Position numbers and translations under genes: made by a program. Positions 56,481 through 64,000 of a stretch of 64,000 bases of DNA are shown one piece after another. The first letter of the stretch is position 1; each line of letters begins with the position of its first letter. The notes beneath the pieces were generated by a model. It worked only from the letters and a program-made list of their open reading frames with translations, had not been told where the DNA came from and did not search any database. Source of the stretch: Geobacillus subterraneus (GTDB lineage: Bacteria; Bacillota; Bacilli; Bacillales; Anoxybacillaceae); assembly GCF_001618685.1 (NCBI RefSeq), contig NZ_CP014342.1:1612001-1676000 (forward strand), read 5' to 3'.

Positions 56481-57853
56481 GATCCCTCCGGCAGCGTCAT
56501 GATGATGGTCGTTCCTTTTCCTTGTTCGCTTCGAGCGGTGATCGTCCCCCCATGCGCCTCGACGATCTCTTTGGCAATGGAAAGCCCAAGCCCCGTCCCG
56601 CCGCTTATTCGCGATCGCGACTTATCGACGCGGTAAAACCGTTCGAAAATGCGGGGCACGTCTTCTGGCGGGATGCCGGCTCCTTGATCGGAAACGGCCA
56701 CGACGACCTCGCGTTTTTGCGGATGGACGGCAATCTCCACCGTTGTGCCAGGAAACGCATATTTTCGCGCGTTGTCGAGTACGTTGATCATCACTTGCTC
56801 AAACCGCTCCTGGTCGATCGCCGCTGTGACCGAACCGGGGCACCGGCACACAAGCGACAGCGATTTTTCCTGAAACGCCGGGCGCAGCTTTTCGCACAGT
56901 TTGGCGAAAAACGAACAAAGATCGGTCGGCTGCGTTTCGATCTGGAACGAGTGCCGCTCGAGTTTAGCTAGTTCAAACAAGTCTTTCACCATTTTTTCGA
57001 TCTTTTCCGCCTCTTCATAAATGATCGCCGCGTATGTCATTCGCTCGTCCTCGGCAAGGTGCGGCCGTCTGGCGATGTCTGCGTACCCTTTCACATACGT
57101 CAGCGGCGTGCGCAGTTCATGAGAGATGCTCGCTAAAAATTCGCTCCGCTCTTGTTTCAAATACGCCAAATCGTTCGCCAGCGTTTGAATGGCTTTGCCT
57201 AACTGCGCCAGCTCATCGTCTCCTTTCACTTCGACGCGCACGGAAACATCGCCTTGGCTGAGCGCTTCGGTCGCCCGCTTCATGCGAAGAAGCGGCATCG
57301 TAATGGCGCGGGAGAAAAAGGCGATCGTCATCATCGTAATCGCCACGGACAGCACGCCGACGACAACAAAATGATGTTTCAATTTGTACACCATCGTCCG
57401 GACCGAACGGGTGTCTTGAAACATATACACATACCCGCTCGTTTCGCCGCCGATTTGGATCGGGCTGACGGTGGCGATATGAGACGCCCGCTTCCAATCG
57501 GTTTCGACCATCATGCCTTCGCGGGGAATGGAGCGCCCGTGAGTCAACGGAATGAGTTCCCTAGCAAACGGGACAATGCCGCTAGAAGCCGATACAATCT
57601 GGCGCTTGGCATCGGTGATGACGACATCGGTTTCGGCTTCGGACTCCATCATCACGACATGCTCAACCGTCGTGTGATCGTAGTTTTTTTCCAACACATT
57701 GCGATGGCTGTTTCCCCGCGCCAGAAGCTGCGCGAATTCTTCCTCGATGCGCGCGTGAACAAGCGTCGCATAGAGAGAAACGAACAGCACCATTTCCACA
57801 GCCAGGACGAAGGCAAAAAACAGCATGCCGAGTTTCCAAGAAAGCTTTTGCAC
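56477..57853 (-). CDS. Sensor histidine kinase
   Basis: 458 residues. Two membrane helices (about 10-32 and 166-186) enclose an extracytoplasmic sensor of about 130 residues. HAMP follows (RATEALSQGDVSVRVEVKGDDELAQLGKA), then HisKA (ASISHELRTPLTYVKGYAD) and the HATPase (VLDNARKYAF, VSDQGAGIPPEDVPRIFERFYR, GTGLGLSIAKEIVEAHGG). It phosphorylates the adjacent OmpR regulator. The order here is kinase upstream, regulator downstream on the minus strand. The stimulus is unknown. Confidence 0.94.
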   Translation of the reverse strand: MQKLSWKLGMLFFAFVLAVEMVLFVSLYATLVHARIEEEFAQLLARGNSHRNVLEKNYDHTTVEHVVMMESEAETDVVITDAKRQIVSASSGIVPFARELIPLTHGRSIPREGMMVETDWKRASHIATVSPIQIGGETSGYVYMFQDTRSVRTMVYKLKHHFVVVGVLSVAITMMTIAFFSRAITMPLLRMKRATEALSQGDVSVRVEVKGDDELAQLGKAIQTLANDLAYLKQERSEFLASISHELRTPLTYVKGYADIARRPHLAEDERMTYAAIIYEEAEKIEKMVKDLFELAKLERHSFQIETQPTDLCSFFAKLCEKLRPAFQEKSLSLVCRCPGSVTAAIDQERFEQVMINVLDNARKYAFPGTTVEIAVHPQKREVVVAVSDQGAGIPPEDVPRIFERFYRVDKSRSRISGGTGLGLSIAKEIVEAHGGTITARSEQGKGTTIIMTLPEGS

Positions 57854-58206
57854 GTGTTTCTCTCCTTATCGATGAAGACCGTAGGATGGTTCCAATTTTA
57901 CTATTTTATCCTGAAAATGTGCAGAAAGTATGGATATGACCGAAAAGAACGAAAAAACCGTGATGCTAGAACAATGGCCATTTGGTTGTAAATTGAAGCC
58001 AGGAGAAAAACGGCCTTCATCTCCATGCTCTCTTTCATGCGTGCAACGAGCGATACCGTGCGCCACCGCCCTTTCCAAGCGGGCCTTGCCGCCTCCGCCA
58101 TTCCGTTTCGTCAGGCGCCAAGCCTAGCGGATGCGTCTTTTTCTTTCTTCCATTATACTAGTAAACAGACCGCACTCAGTGGGAGACGACAGAAAGGAGT
58201 TTGTTT
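57854..58206. other. Intergenic region before topB
   Basis: 350 bp without a credible gene. A divergent promoter region for the kinase operon and topB is expected; I could not fix the boxes. AAAGGAG at 58192-58198 serves topB. Confidence 0.4.
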
Positions 58207-60297
58207 ATGAAATCGCTCGTGTTAGCGGAAAAGCCGAGCGTCGCCCGCGACCTTGCCCGCGTGCTCGGCTGCAAAGAAACGCATAAATCGTATATGGAAG
58301 GACCGCGCTACATCGTCACGTGGGCGCTTGGGCATTTGGTCGAACTCAAAATGCCGGAAGACTATGACCGGAAATACGAAACGTGGCGGCTTGAGGACTT
58401 GCCGATCATTCCGAAACAAATGGGCTTGAAAGTGATCCGGCAAACGAGCCGCCAGTTTCGCGCCATTGAACATTTAGCCAAACGCCGCGATGTGAAAGAT
58501 TGCATTATTGCGACCGACGCCGGCCGCGAAGGAGAGCTGGTCGCGCGCTGGATTTTGCAAAAAATCGGCTGGACGAAGCCAATTTGGCGTTTATGGATTT
58601 CGTCGCAAACCGATCAAGCCATCCGCGACGGGTTTCGCCAGTTAAAGCCCGGGTCGCAGTTTGACCGACTGTATGAATCAGCCGTCTGCCGCGCCGAAGC
58701 CGACTGGCTGATCGGGTTGAACGTGACGCGCGCCTTGACGACGAAATACAACGACCCGCTCTCGGCCGGGCGCGTGCAAACGCCGACGCTGGCGATGATC
58801 ATCGAACGCGAGCGGGAGATTCAATCGTTCGTTCCCGTTCCGTATTGGACGATTCATGCCCGCATCGGTTCTGTCGCGGCGGTATGGGAACGGCACGGCG
58901 GGAAGCGGCTGTTTGATCAAGACGAGGCCAACGGGCTGATGGCTCGTCTCAACGGCCAGCCGGCGCGCGTCACATCGGTCAAGCGGAAACGGAAAAGCGA
59001 ACCGGCCCCGCTGCCATATGACTTAACTGAGCTGCAGCGGGAGGCGAACAAACGGTTTGGCTTTTCGGCGAAAAAGACGCTCTCGGTGTTGCAGCGGCTG
59101 TATGAACAGCACAAGCTCGTCACGTATCCGCGCACCGATTCTCGTTATTTGCCAAGCGACATGACATCGACGATGACGGATCGGCTTTCGGCGATGAAAT
59201 CGGGGTATGAGGACATCATCGCTCCGCTTCTTGCCAAGGGCAAGGCCAAAGCGGCCAACCGGGTGTTTCAAGATGACAAAGTGACGGACCACCACGCCAT
59301 CATTCCGACCGATGAACGGCTTGACCTCGGGAAGCTGTCGGCCGATGAGCGCAAGCTGTATGACATGATCGCCCGCCGCTTTTTGGCGCTCTTTTACCCG
59401 CCGTATGAATATGAAACGACAACCGCCACTTTCGAAATCGGCGGCGAGACGTTTGTCGCCCGGGAAACAGCGGTCGTGAACGCAGGATTTCAAGCCGTTC
59501 TTGGCAAGGAAGAAACAGAAGTGAAACCAACATGGCTCCATCTATCGGAAGGTCAAACGCTCGCACCGGTGCAGCTTGAGATGGAACAATCGTTCACCGA
59601 ACCGCCGTCCCGTTACTCGGAGGCCGACTTGCTCGCGCAAATGGAGAAATACGGGCTCGGCACGCCGGCGACAAGAGCGGACATCATCGAGCGGCTCGTC
59701 GAAACGGAAGTCGTCGAGCGGAAAGACGGCCGCTTTTATCCGACGAAAAAGGGAAAACAACTGATCGAGCTCGTCAATGAGGAGCTGAAATCGCCGGAGT
59801 TGACCGCCCGCTGGGAGCGCGAGCTCGAGGCAATCGCCCGCGGAAAAGGGAATCCGAAACAGTTTTTGGCCAGCATCCGCCGGCAGACGGAGCAGCTTGT
59901 CGCCGAAATCAAGCAGAGCGAGCGCGTATACAAAGCGCCGAATCTCACCAATCTCGCCTGCCCGGAATGCGGCGCGCTCTTAAAAGAGCGGAAAACGAAA
60001 GACGGGCGGATGCTCGTCTGCTCGAACTTATCATGCCGCTACCGCCGGAGGCGCGACCCGAAGCTCTCGAACCGCCGCTGCCCACAATGCCATCGGCGCA
60101 TGGAAATGCACGAAGGGAAAGCCGGGCTCTATTTCCAATGCCGCCCGTGCAATAGGGTGGAAAAAGCGGAAGAAACGAAACGCACCGCCGCGAAAGGAAA
60201 GGAGCGGGCGCTGCTGAAAAAATACAGCCCGTCCAATGAATCGTTTGGCACGAGTTTAGGAGAGCTGCTCAAACAGGCACTCGAAAAAAAGGAGTAA
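58207..60297 (+). CDS. topB: DNA topoisomerase III
   Basis: 696 residues from the ATG with AAAGGAG upstream. Toprim domain with VLAEKPSVARDLARVLG and ATDAGREGELVARWIL (Glu and DxD-type acids). The active-site tyrosine is in HKLVTYPRTDSRYLPSD. The strand-gate region GLGTPATRADIIERL and a C-terminal zinc-finger part (LACPECGALLKERK, CSNLSC, CPQCHRRM, FQCRPCNRV) follow. Type IA enzymes unlink single-strand crossings and help resolve recombination intermediates. Length and domains match bacillus TopB. Terminator follows. Confidence 0.95.
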   Translation: MKSLVLAEKPSVARDLARVLGCKETHKSYMEGPRYIVTWALGHLVELKMPEDYDRKYETWRLEDLPIIPKQMGLKVIRQTSRQFRAIEHLAKRRDVKDCIIATDAGREGELVARWILQKIGWTKPIWRLWISSQTDQAIRDGFRQLKPGSQFDRLYESAVCRAEADWLIGLNVTRALTTKYNDPLSAGRVQTPTLAMIIEREREIQSFVPVPYWTIHARIGSVAAVWERHGGKRLFDQDEANGLMARLNGQPARVTSVKRKRKSEPAPLPYDLTELQREANKRFGFSAKKTLSVLQRLYEQHKLVTYPRTDSRYLPSDMTSTMTDRLSAMKSGYEDIIAPLLAKGKAKAANRVFQDDKVTDHHAIIPTDERLDLGKLSADERKLYDMIARRFLALFYPPYEYETTTATFEIGGETFVARETAVVNAGFQAVLGKEETEVKPTWLHLSEGQTLAPVQLEMEQSFTEPPSRYSEADLLAQMEKYGLGTPATRADIIERLVETEVVERKDGRFYPTKKGKQLIELVNEELKSPELTARWERELEAIARGKGNPKQFLASIRRQTEQLVAEIKQSERVYKAPNLTNLACPECGALLKERKTKDGRMLVCSNLSCRYRRRRDPKLSNRRCPQCHRRMEMHEGKAGLYFQCRPCNRVEKAEETKRTAAKGKERALLKKYSPSNESFGTSLGELLKQALEKKE

Positions 60298-60302
60298 TCG
60301 CC

Positions 60303-60336
60303 ATCAACCGCCAGAAGTGCAACGCTGGCGGTTGAT
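60303..60336 (+). terminator. Terminator of topB
   Basis: ATCAACCGCCAG and CTGGCGGTTGAT form a perfect 12-bp stem with T-rich sequence after it. Confidence 0.8.
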
Positions 60337-60412
60337 TTATCTCTTTGAATCCGAAACCTTCTTTTTGTTGTTCCGTATATATAAGTAAATCTACCGTAAA
60401 GGAGCGATCAAG

Positions 60413-60610
60413 ATGTTCAAGAAGTTGTTAAAGGCGCTGTTGGGGCAGCACCATCACTCGTCGCACTATAAAAAGCATCATAGCAGCAGCGATTACCACC
60501 ATTACGGCCCGAAATATCATTCACACCAGCCCCCGTCCCAGTACGGCCATCACCATTACAAAAAGAAACATCATAACGGCAGCTTTTTCTCGAGCTTTTT
60601 TGGCAGCTGA
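60413..60610 (+). CDS. Histidine-rich small protein coupled to a protein kinase
   Basis: 65 residues; ATG after AAAGGAG. About one quarter of all residues are His, in clusters (QHHHSSHYKKHH, DYHHYGPKYHSH, HHHYKKKHH), mixed with Tyr, Lys and Ser and ending GSFFSSFFGS. Low complexity, no membrane helix. The stop codon TGA overlaps the start of the kinase gene (TGATG), so both are made together. Metal storage or being the kinase's substrate (many Ser/Tyr) are possible; neither is shown. Confidence 0.75.
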   Translation: MFKKLLKALLGQHHHSSHYKKHHSSSDYHHYGPKYHSHQPPSQYGHHHYKKKHHNGSFFSSFFGS

Positions 60611-61437
60611 TGAAGCGATTCATTGACCGCCATCCGCTTATCGCTCGCTGGGTTGACCGCCCGCACCGGAGCGGAAAGGTGCTGTCTGGCCGCTACGAAA
60701 TCATCGAAGAACTCGGGATGGGGAGCTACGGCATCGCCTATAAAGGACGCGATTGCGCCAACGGGCGCGCTGTTGTCATTAAACAGGCGCGGCGGACAAA
60801 AGGGGAAGACGGCCGTCGCCTGCTTCAGCGCGAAGCAGACGTGCTCGCACATTTACGCCATCCGCAAATTCCGGCACGATACGATACGTTTATCGAAGGC
60901 GGACAGCCGCATCTTGTGATGGACTATATCGACGGAGAAACAGTGGAAGATCGGATTTTTCACCTCGGGGTCATGTACACGGAACAGGCGGCGTTTCGAT
61001 TGTTGCTCGATGTGCTTGACGTCGTGCGGTATATCCACGCTTTTGGCATCGTCCACCGCGATTTGCGCATCCCGAACATCGTCTGGCGCAATGGAACGGT
61101 ATTTGTCATCGATTTCGGACTGGCGTGCCGCATCGGCGAACGAGTAGATTTCCGCGATGACGATCCGCTTGAAAAGCGGCTGCGACGCGAACCGCACCCG
61201 CGAAGCGACTTTTATGCGCTCGGGCATTTCACGTTATTCTTATTATATTCCGCTTACGAGCCGATAAGTGAGGATGAAAAAAGCTGGGAAGAAGAGTTGG
61301 ATCTGTCTCCGAAAGCTCGGGCAATCTTGCGGAAGATGCTGCAGCTGGATGCGCCGTATGATCACGTCGACGAGCTGATGATGGATGTGAGGCGGCTATT
61401 GGCCGAGCGCGGCCAAGCGCAAACGGGTGTGCGTTGA
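60610..61437 (+). CDS. Serine/threonine protein kinase-like protein
   Basis: 275 residues, a soluble kinase fold. The glycine loop is ELGMGSYGIAYKG, the ATP lysine is K58 (AVVIKQ), the catalytic loop is HRDLRIPN at 149-156 (Arg where most kinases have Lys) and the metal loop DFG is at 168-170. A C-lobe with SDFYALGHFTLFLLYS and a helical tail follows. It lacks the PASTA sensor domains and membrane helix of PrkC. Length and the HRDLR variant resemble bacillus YbdM/YrzF-type kinases, from memory. It is translationally coupled to the His-rich peptide. Confidence 0.87.
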   Translation: MKRFIDRHPLIARWVDRPHRSGKVLSGRYEIIEELGMGSYGIAYKGRDCANGRAVVIKQARRTKGEDGRRLLQREADVLAHLRHPQIPARYDTFIEGGQPHLVMDYIDGETVEDRIFHLGVMYTEQAAFRLLLDVLDVVRYIHAFGIVHRDLRIPNIVWRNGTVFVIDFGLACRIGERVDFRDDDPLEKRLRREPHPRSDFYALGHFTLFLLYSAYEPISEDEKSWEEELDLSPKARAILRKMLQLDAPYDHVDELMMDVRRLLAERGQAQTGVR

Positions 61438-62070
61438 CACTCGACACGGCGGATGTTTGGAACGTTAACTCCCTCATCCCCCTCTCGTTTGGACAACGCC
61501 GACGTTTGGGGCTGTGTCCTCGGCTGATCTCATCGGGTTCCCCTGCCCGATAAGCGACGCACCGGCGGTCGATGCGCTAGTTCGGCCCTCTATCCTGAAA
61601 ATACCTGAATGTGAAAATGGGCCAAGGTATTTTCATTCTTCCGATGGTGACGAATTTTTCCCGTCATGAGAGTCTATCCTAAAATCGCTTGGGCGATGCC
61701 GATCGGGCCATCGAAGCCGGCGCCCATGGCGGCGGCCGCGTTTTCAGAATGAAATGCCAAGCTTGTTCCTAGAAAGGCAAACAGCTTTCGGGAGTGAGTG
61801 CGCGTTTTATTAATGAAAAGCCAAGCCCCTCCCGCCTCTTGAGGCGCGACAGAGGGGCTGATTCGTTATAAGAGCATGTCGCGCCGAAACTCGCGGCGGA
61901 CATGATTCTTGAACGATTGGCAAAGAATGTGTTCGATAGGTTAAGCATCGCGGTAGAAACAAATGGACCTTTTAACAGTTTTTACACGAATCCCCGCTTC
62001 AAGCGAAGGAGTTAACATCATTGTCCGCTTGGTCCCGCTTCTCGTTCGAATGAACTCAACAGTGGGCTGA
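61438..62070. other. 630-bp region with gene relic and hairpins
   Basis: On the minus strand 61674-61800 reads FLGTSLAFHSENAAAAMGAG then FDGPIGIAQAILG and a stop: protein-like, no start, so a C-terminal relic of an unknown gene. A hairpin GAAAATACC/GGTATTTTC spans 61597-61634. AGCCCCTC...GAGGGGCT with an inner CGCCTC/GAGGCG stem at 61824-61859 is terminator-like. No RNA gene recognised. Confidence 0.45.
61824..61859 (-). terminator. Terminator-like stem downstream of the enoyl-CoA hydratase gene
   Basis: Two stacked stems, AGCCCCTC/GAGGGGCT outside and CGCCTC/GAGGCG inside. It lies about 210 bp after the enoyl-CoA hydratase stop; which gene it serves is uncertain. Confidence 0.5.
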
Positions 62071-62850
62071 CTATTTGCCTTGAAACACCGGCTTTCGTTT
62101 CTCCTGAAACGCCGCCACCCCTTCGCGATGGTCGTCCGTTTCGACCATCAATCCTTGGATGAGCCGCTCTTCTTCGAGAATCTCTTCGAGTGTCGCGGTC
62201 AAGGCGTGCTCGATCAGCCGCTTTTGCTTGCCAATCGCTTTCGTCGGCCCGTTGGCCAGTTTGGCAGCGAGCGCTTTTGCTGCTTCGTGCAGCCCCTCGG
62301 CCGGAACAACCTCACTTAAGACGCCAAGTTCATACAAACGGCGGGCCGGAATCGGCTCGGCCGTGAAGAAAAATTGCTTGGCTAAATGTGGGCCGACAAG
62401 CCGCGGCAGCCAATAGGAGCCGCCCCCGTCGGAGACAAGGCCAACGTTCGCAAAGCTCAAAATGAACTGGCTGTCTTCTGCAGCCAAGATGAGATCACAA
62501 GCGAGCGCCAAATTGAATCCCGCCCCAGCAGCAACCCCGTGCACGGCGGCGATAATCGGCTTTTCACACGCTTTTATCGTCACAATCAACCGGTTGAGGC
62601 GGCCGATATGCTCGTACGCCTTTGGGGCATTCGATTGCCCCATCGTTTTGACGTCGCCGCCGGCGCTGAATGCCCGGCCGGCGCCGGATAGAACGATCGC
62701 CCGAACGGCATCGTTCGCGGCGGCGCGTTCGATTTCACGAGTCAACCCGGCGATCATCTCCGGGCTGAAGGCATTGAGCCGCTCCGGACGATTTAAGGTC
62801 AACCATAGGATCGCTCCCGATTGTTCCACAAGCAAATGCGCGGTTTCCAT
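62071..62850 (-). CDS. Enoyl-CoA hydratase/isomerase (crotonase fold)
   Basis: 259 residues. Oxyanion-hole motifs GAGRAFSAGGDVKTM and HGVAAGAGFNLALACDLILAA are present. In the catalytic region SFANVGLVSDGGGSYWLPRLVG an Asp stands where PaaG-type isomerases have it, rather than the Glu of classical hydratases. The C-terminal AxxxK and EGVAAFQEKRKPVFQGK ending is typical. It acts on acyl-CoA in beta-oxidation or a phenylacetate-type path. It precedes no partner on its 3' side, but SDR genes on the same strand lie upstream. Confidence 0.9.
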   Translation of the reverse strand: METAHLLVEQSGAILWLTLNRPERLNAFSPEMIAGLTREIERAAANDAVRAIVLSGAGRAFSAGGDVKTMGQSNAPKAYEHIGRLNRLIVTIKACEKPIIAAVHGVAAGAGFNLALACDLILAAEDSQFILSFANVGLVSDGGGSYWLPRLVGPHLAKQFFFTAEPIPARRLYELGVLSEVVPAEGLHEAAKALAAKLANGPTKAIGKQKRLIEHALTATLEEILEEERLIQGLMVETDDHREGVAAFQEKRKPVFQGK

Positions 62851-63015
62851 CTTCCTCTCCCTTTCCTTTTTTCTTCTTGTCGCCTTTTGATAAGTTTGGG
62901 AAAAGCGAATTCGGCTCTCGTCAGCCCCCTCGTGCTCAACGGAGCCGGTTGCATGGAGCTTTCATCCAATTTTTGACGCCGCCCTTCTTTTCGCAAATTC
63001 ATCGAAGCATGACCG

Positions 63016-63786
63016 CTACTTAATGAGCCAACCGCCATCGACCAGCACATCAGAGCCCGTCATGTACGACGCTTCCGAAGAGGCAAGAAACGCAATGACG
63101 TTGGCGATCTCTTCCGGCGCCCCCACCCGGCCTAAGGCGGTATTGCGCTCAATGGCTTTGACAAACCGCTCGTTTTGCAGGCCGCGCTCGGTGAGCGGCG
63201 TCTCGACAAAGCCAGGCGAGACGGAGTTGACGCGAATGCCGTATGGGGCCAGCTCCAAGGCGAGCGATTTCGTCAAGTTGATCACACCGGCTTTGGCAGC
63301 GCTGTAGTGCGGAATGTGCGCTCCTGCCTGATGTCCGGACAGTGACGCGACATTGACGATCGCCCGGTTGGAGCGCTCCCGCTTCGCCCCTTCGATCATC
63401 AGCGGAGCGAGCGTTTGCGAGACGAGAAAGACGCTTTTGATATTGACCCGCTGCACATCATCCCACTCTTGTTCCGTGAGCTCAAGCCATTTCGTATGGG
63501 TCGAAATGCCGGCATTGTTGACGAGCACATGCAAGTCGCCGTACTGATTTTGGACGTATGCGGCCAAGGCGCGCACTTGTTCACGGTCCGTGACATCGGC
63601 CGCAAACCGATCGGCCGTCCCTGGCGCCCCAAGACGCGTGATGTCTTGCACGGTTTCTTCCAGTTTGGCAGCGGTGCGGCCGACAAGCACGACGGTCGCT
63701 CCTTCCTGAGCGAGGCGGATGGCCGTCGCCCGGCCAATGCCGCTTCCCCCTCCGGTAACCACAGCGACGGTATTTACAAAACGCAT
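63016..63786 (-). CDS. SDR-family oxidoreductase (FabG-like)
   Basis: 256 residues. NAD(P) motif TGGGSGIGRATAIRL, NNAG (VLVNNAGIS), catalytic Ser in NVASLSG, and Y-x3-K in HYSAAKAGVINLTKSLALEL. The C-terminal part ends MTGSDVLVDGGWLIK. The lack of an Asp after the glycine loop (VLVGRTAAK has Arg) favours NADP. The substrate is a hydroxy- or ketoacyl compound, not definable here. A second SDR lies directly upstream on the same strand. Confidence 0.9.
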   Translation of the reverse strand: MRFVNTVAVVTGGGSGIGRATAIRLAQEGATVVLVGRTAAKLEETVQDITRLGAPGTADRFAADVTDREQVRALAAYVQNQYGDLHVLVNNAGISTHTKWLELTEQEWDDVQRVNIKSVFLVSQTLAPLMIEGAKRERSNRAIVNVASLSGHQAGAHIPHYSAAKAGVINLTKSLALELAPYGIRVNSVSPGFVETPLTERGLQNERFVKAIERNTALGRVGAPEEIANVIAFLASSEASYMTGSDVLVDGGWLIK

Positions 63787-63855
63787 TCGTTTCCTCTCCC
63801 TTCTCGTTTGTGCACCTTTGTTTTCATCCGTTGTCCCGTATCAGTCGTCTGACGT

Positions 63856-64000
<145 letters not shown>

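Overview
The window looks like chromosome of a thermophilic Bacillaceae member, most likely Geobacillus or a close relative. The reasons are an ISBst12-type IS66 element, the DinR/LexA, PerR and CsoR operator types, the YdbS/YdbT pair, an IS1341-type TnpB, and a GC-rich core (about 44-64 kb). The first 28 kb is visibly more AT-rich and full of transposon debris, which marks an accessory, defence-type island.

Layout. (1) 0.3-4.8 kb: an IS4-superfamily element with 11-bp terminal repeats and a 7-bp target duplication. It is interrupted by a second, complete transposon (1364-4469) carrying DUF6431, a DDE transposase and an AAA ATPase, with a 5-bp duplication and multi-site Tn7-like ends. (2) 4.8-7.3 kb: relics, one small zinc-ribbon gene and an IS21-like end. 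(3) 7.3-15.9 kb, minus strand: a complete type I restriction-modification system (hsdM-hsdS-hsdR) behind a second methylase fused to a specificity domain and a SCDGHG protein of unknown function. IS21-like ends lie on both sides in inverted orientation. (4) 16-18 kb: an IS1634 relic, then an Mrr-like nuclease and a DUF4652 gene. (5) 18.2-25.3 kb: three fragments of a tyrosine recombinase. Between the first two lies an unrecognised three-gene operon (425-aa protein, zinc-ribbon protein, membrane protein), my best candidate for an undescribed system. An intact IS66 element, a secreted protein and a LexA-controlled uvrX remnant follow. (6) 25.3-29.1 kb: a NucS-like nuclease, a second IS fragment, a DUF3800 gene with a pair of nested hairpins upstream, an ABC transporter stump and a Uma2 protein.

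(7) 29.3-36.1 kb: molybdopterin oxidoreductase, Nudix hydrolase, katG with a PerR-like box, and an IS1341-type tnpB element. (8) 36.7-43.4 kb, minus strand: a signalling cluster made of an MHYT hybrid histidine kinase, an EAL protein, a DUF342/FapA protein and a LytTR regulator, with a dead GGDEF stump at its 3' end. (9) 43.8-50.1 kb: frameshifted uvsE, a four-helix membrane protein, a tnpB-less omega-RNA-like relic, dinB, a LysE exporter and ydbST. (10) 50.3-55.8 kb: amino-acid permease, then a copper locus (csoR, a copA truncated before its phosphorylation domain, ydhK) and two genes that abut at a probable deletion joint. (11) 55.8-64 kb: a two-component system, topB, a histidine-rich peptide overlapping a protein kinase gene, and the start of a fatty-acid or acyl-CoA gene set (enoyl-CoA hydratase/isomerase and two SDRs, the last cut by the window edge).

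Functional assignments rest on motifs read by eye. No searches were run.
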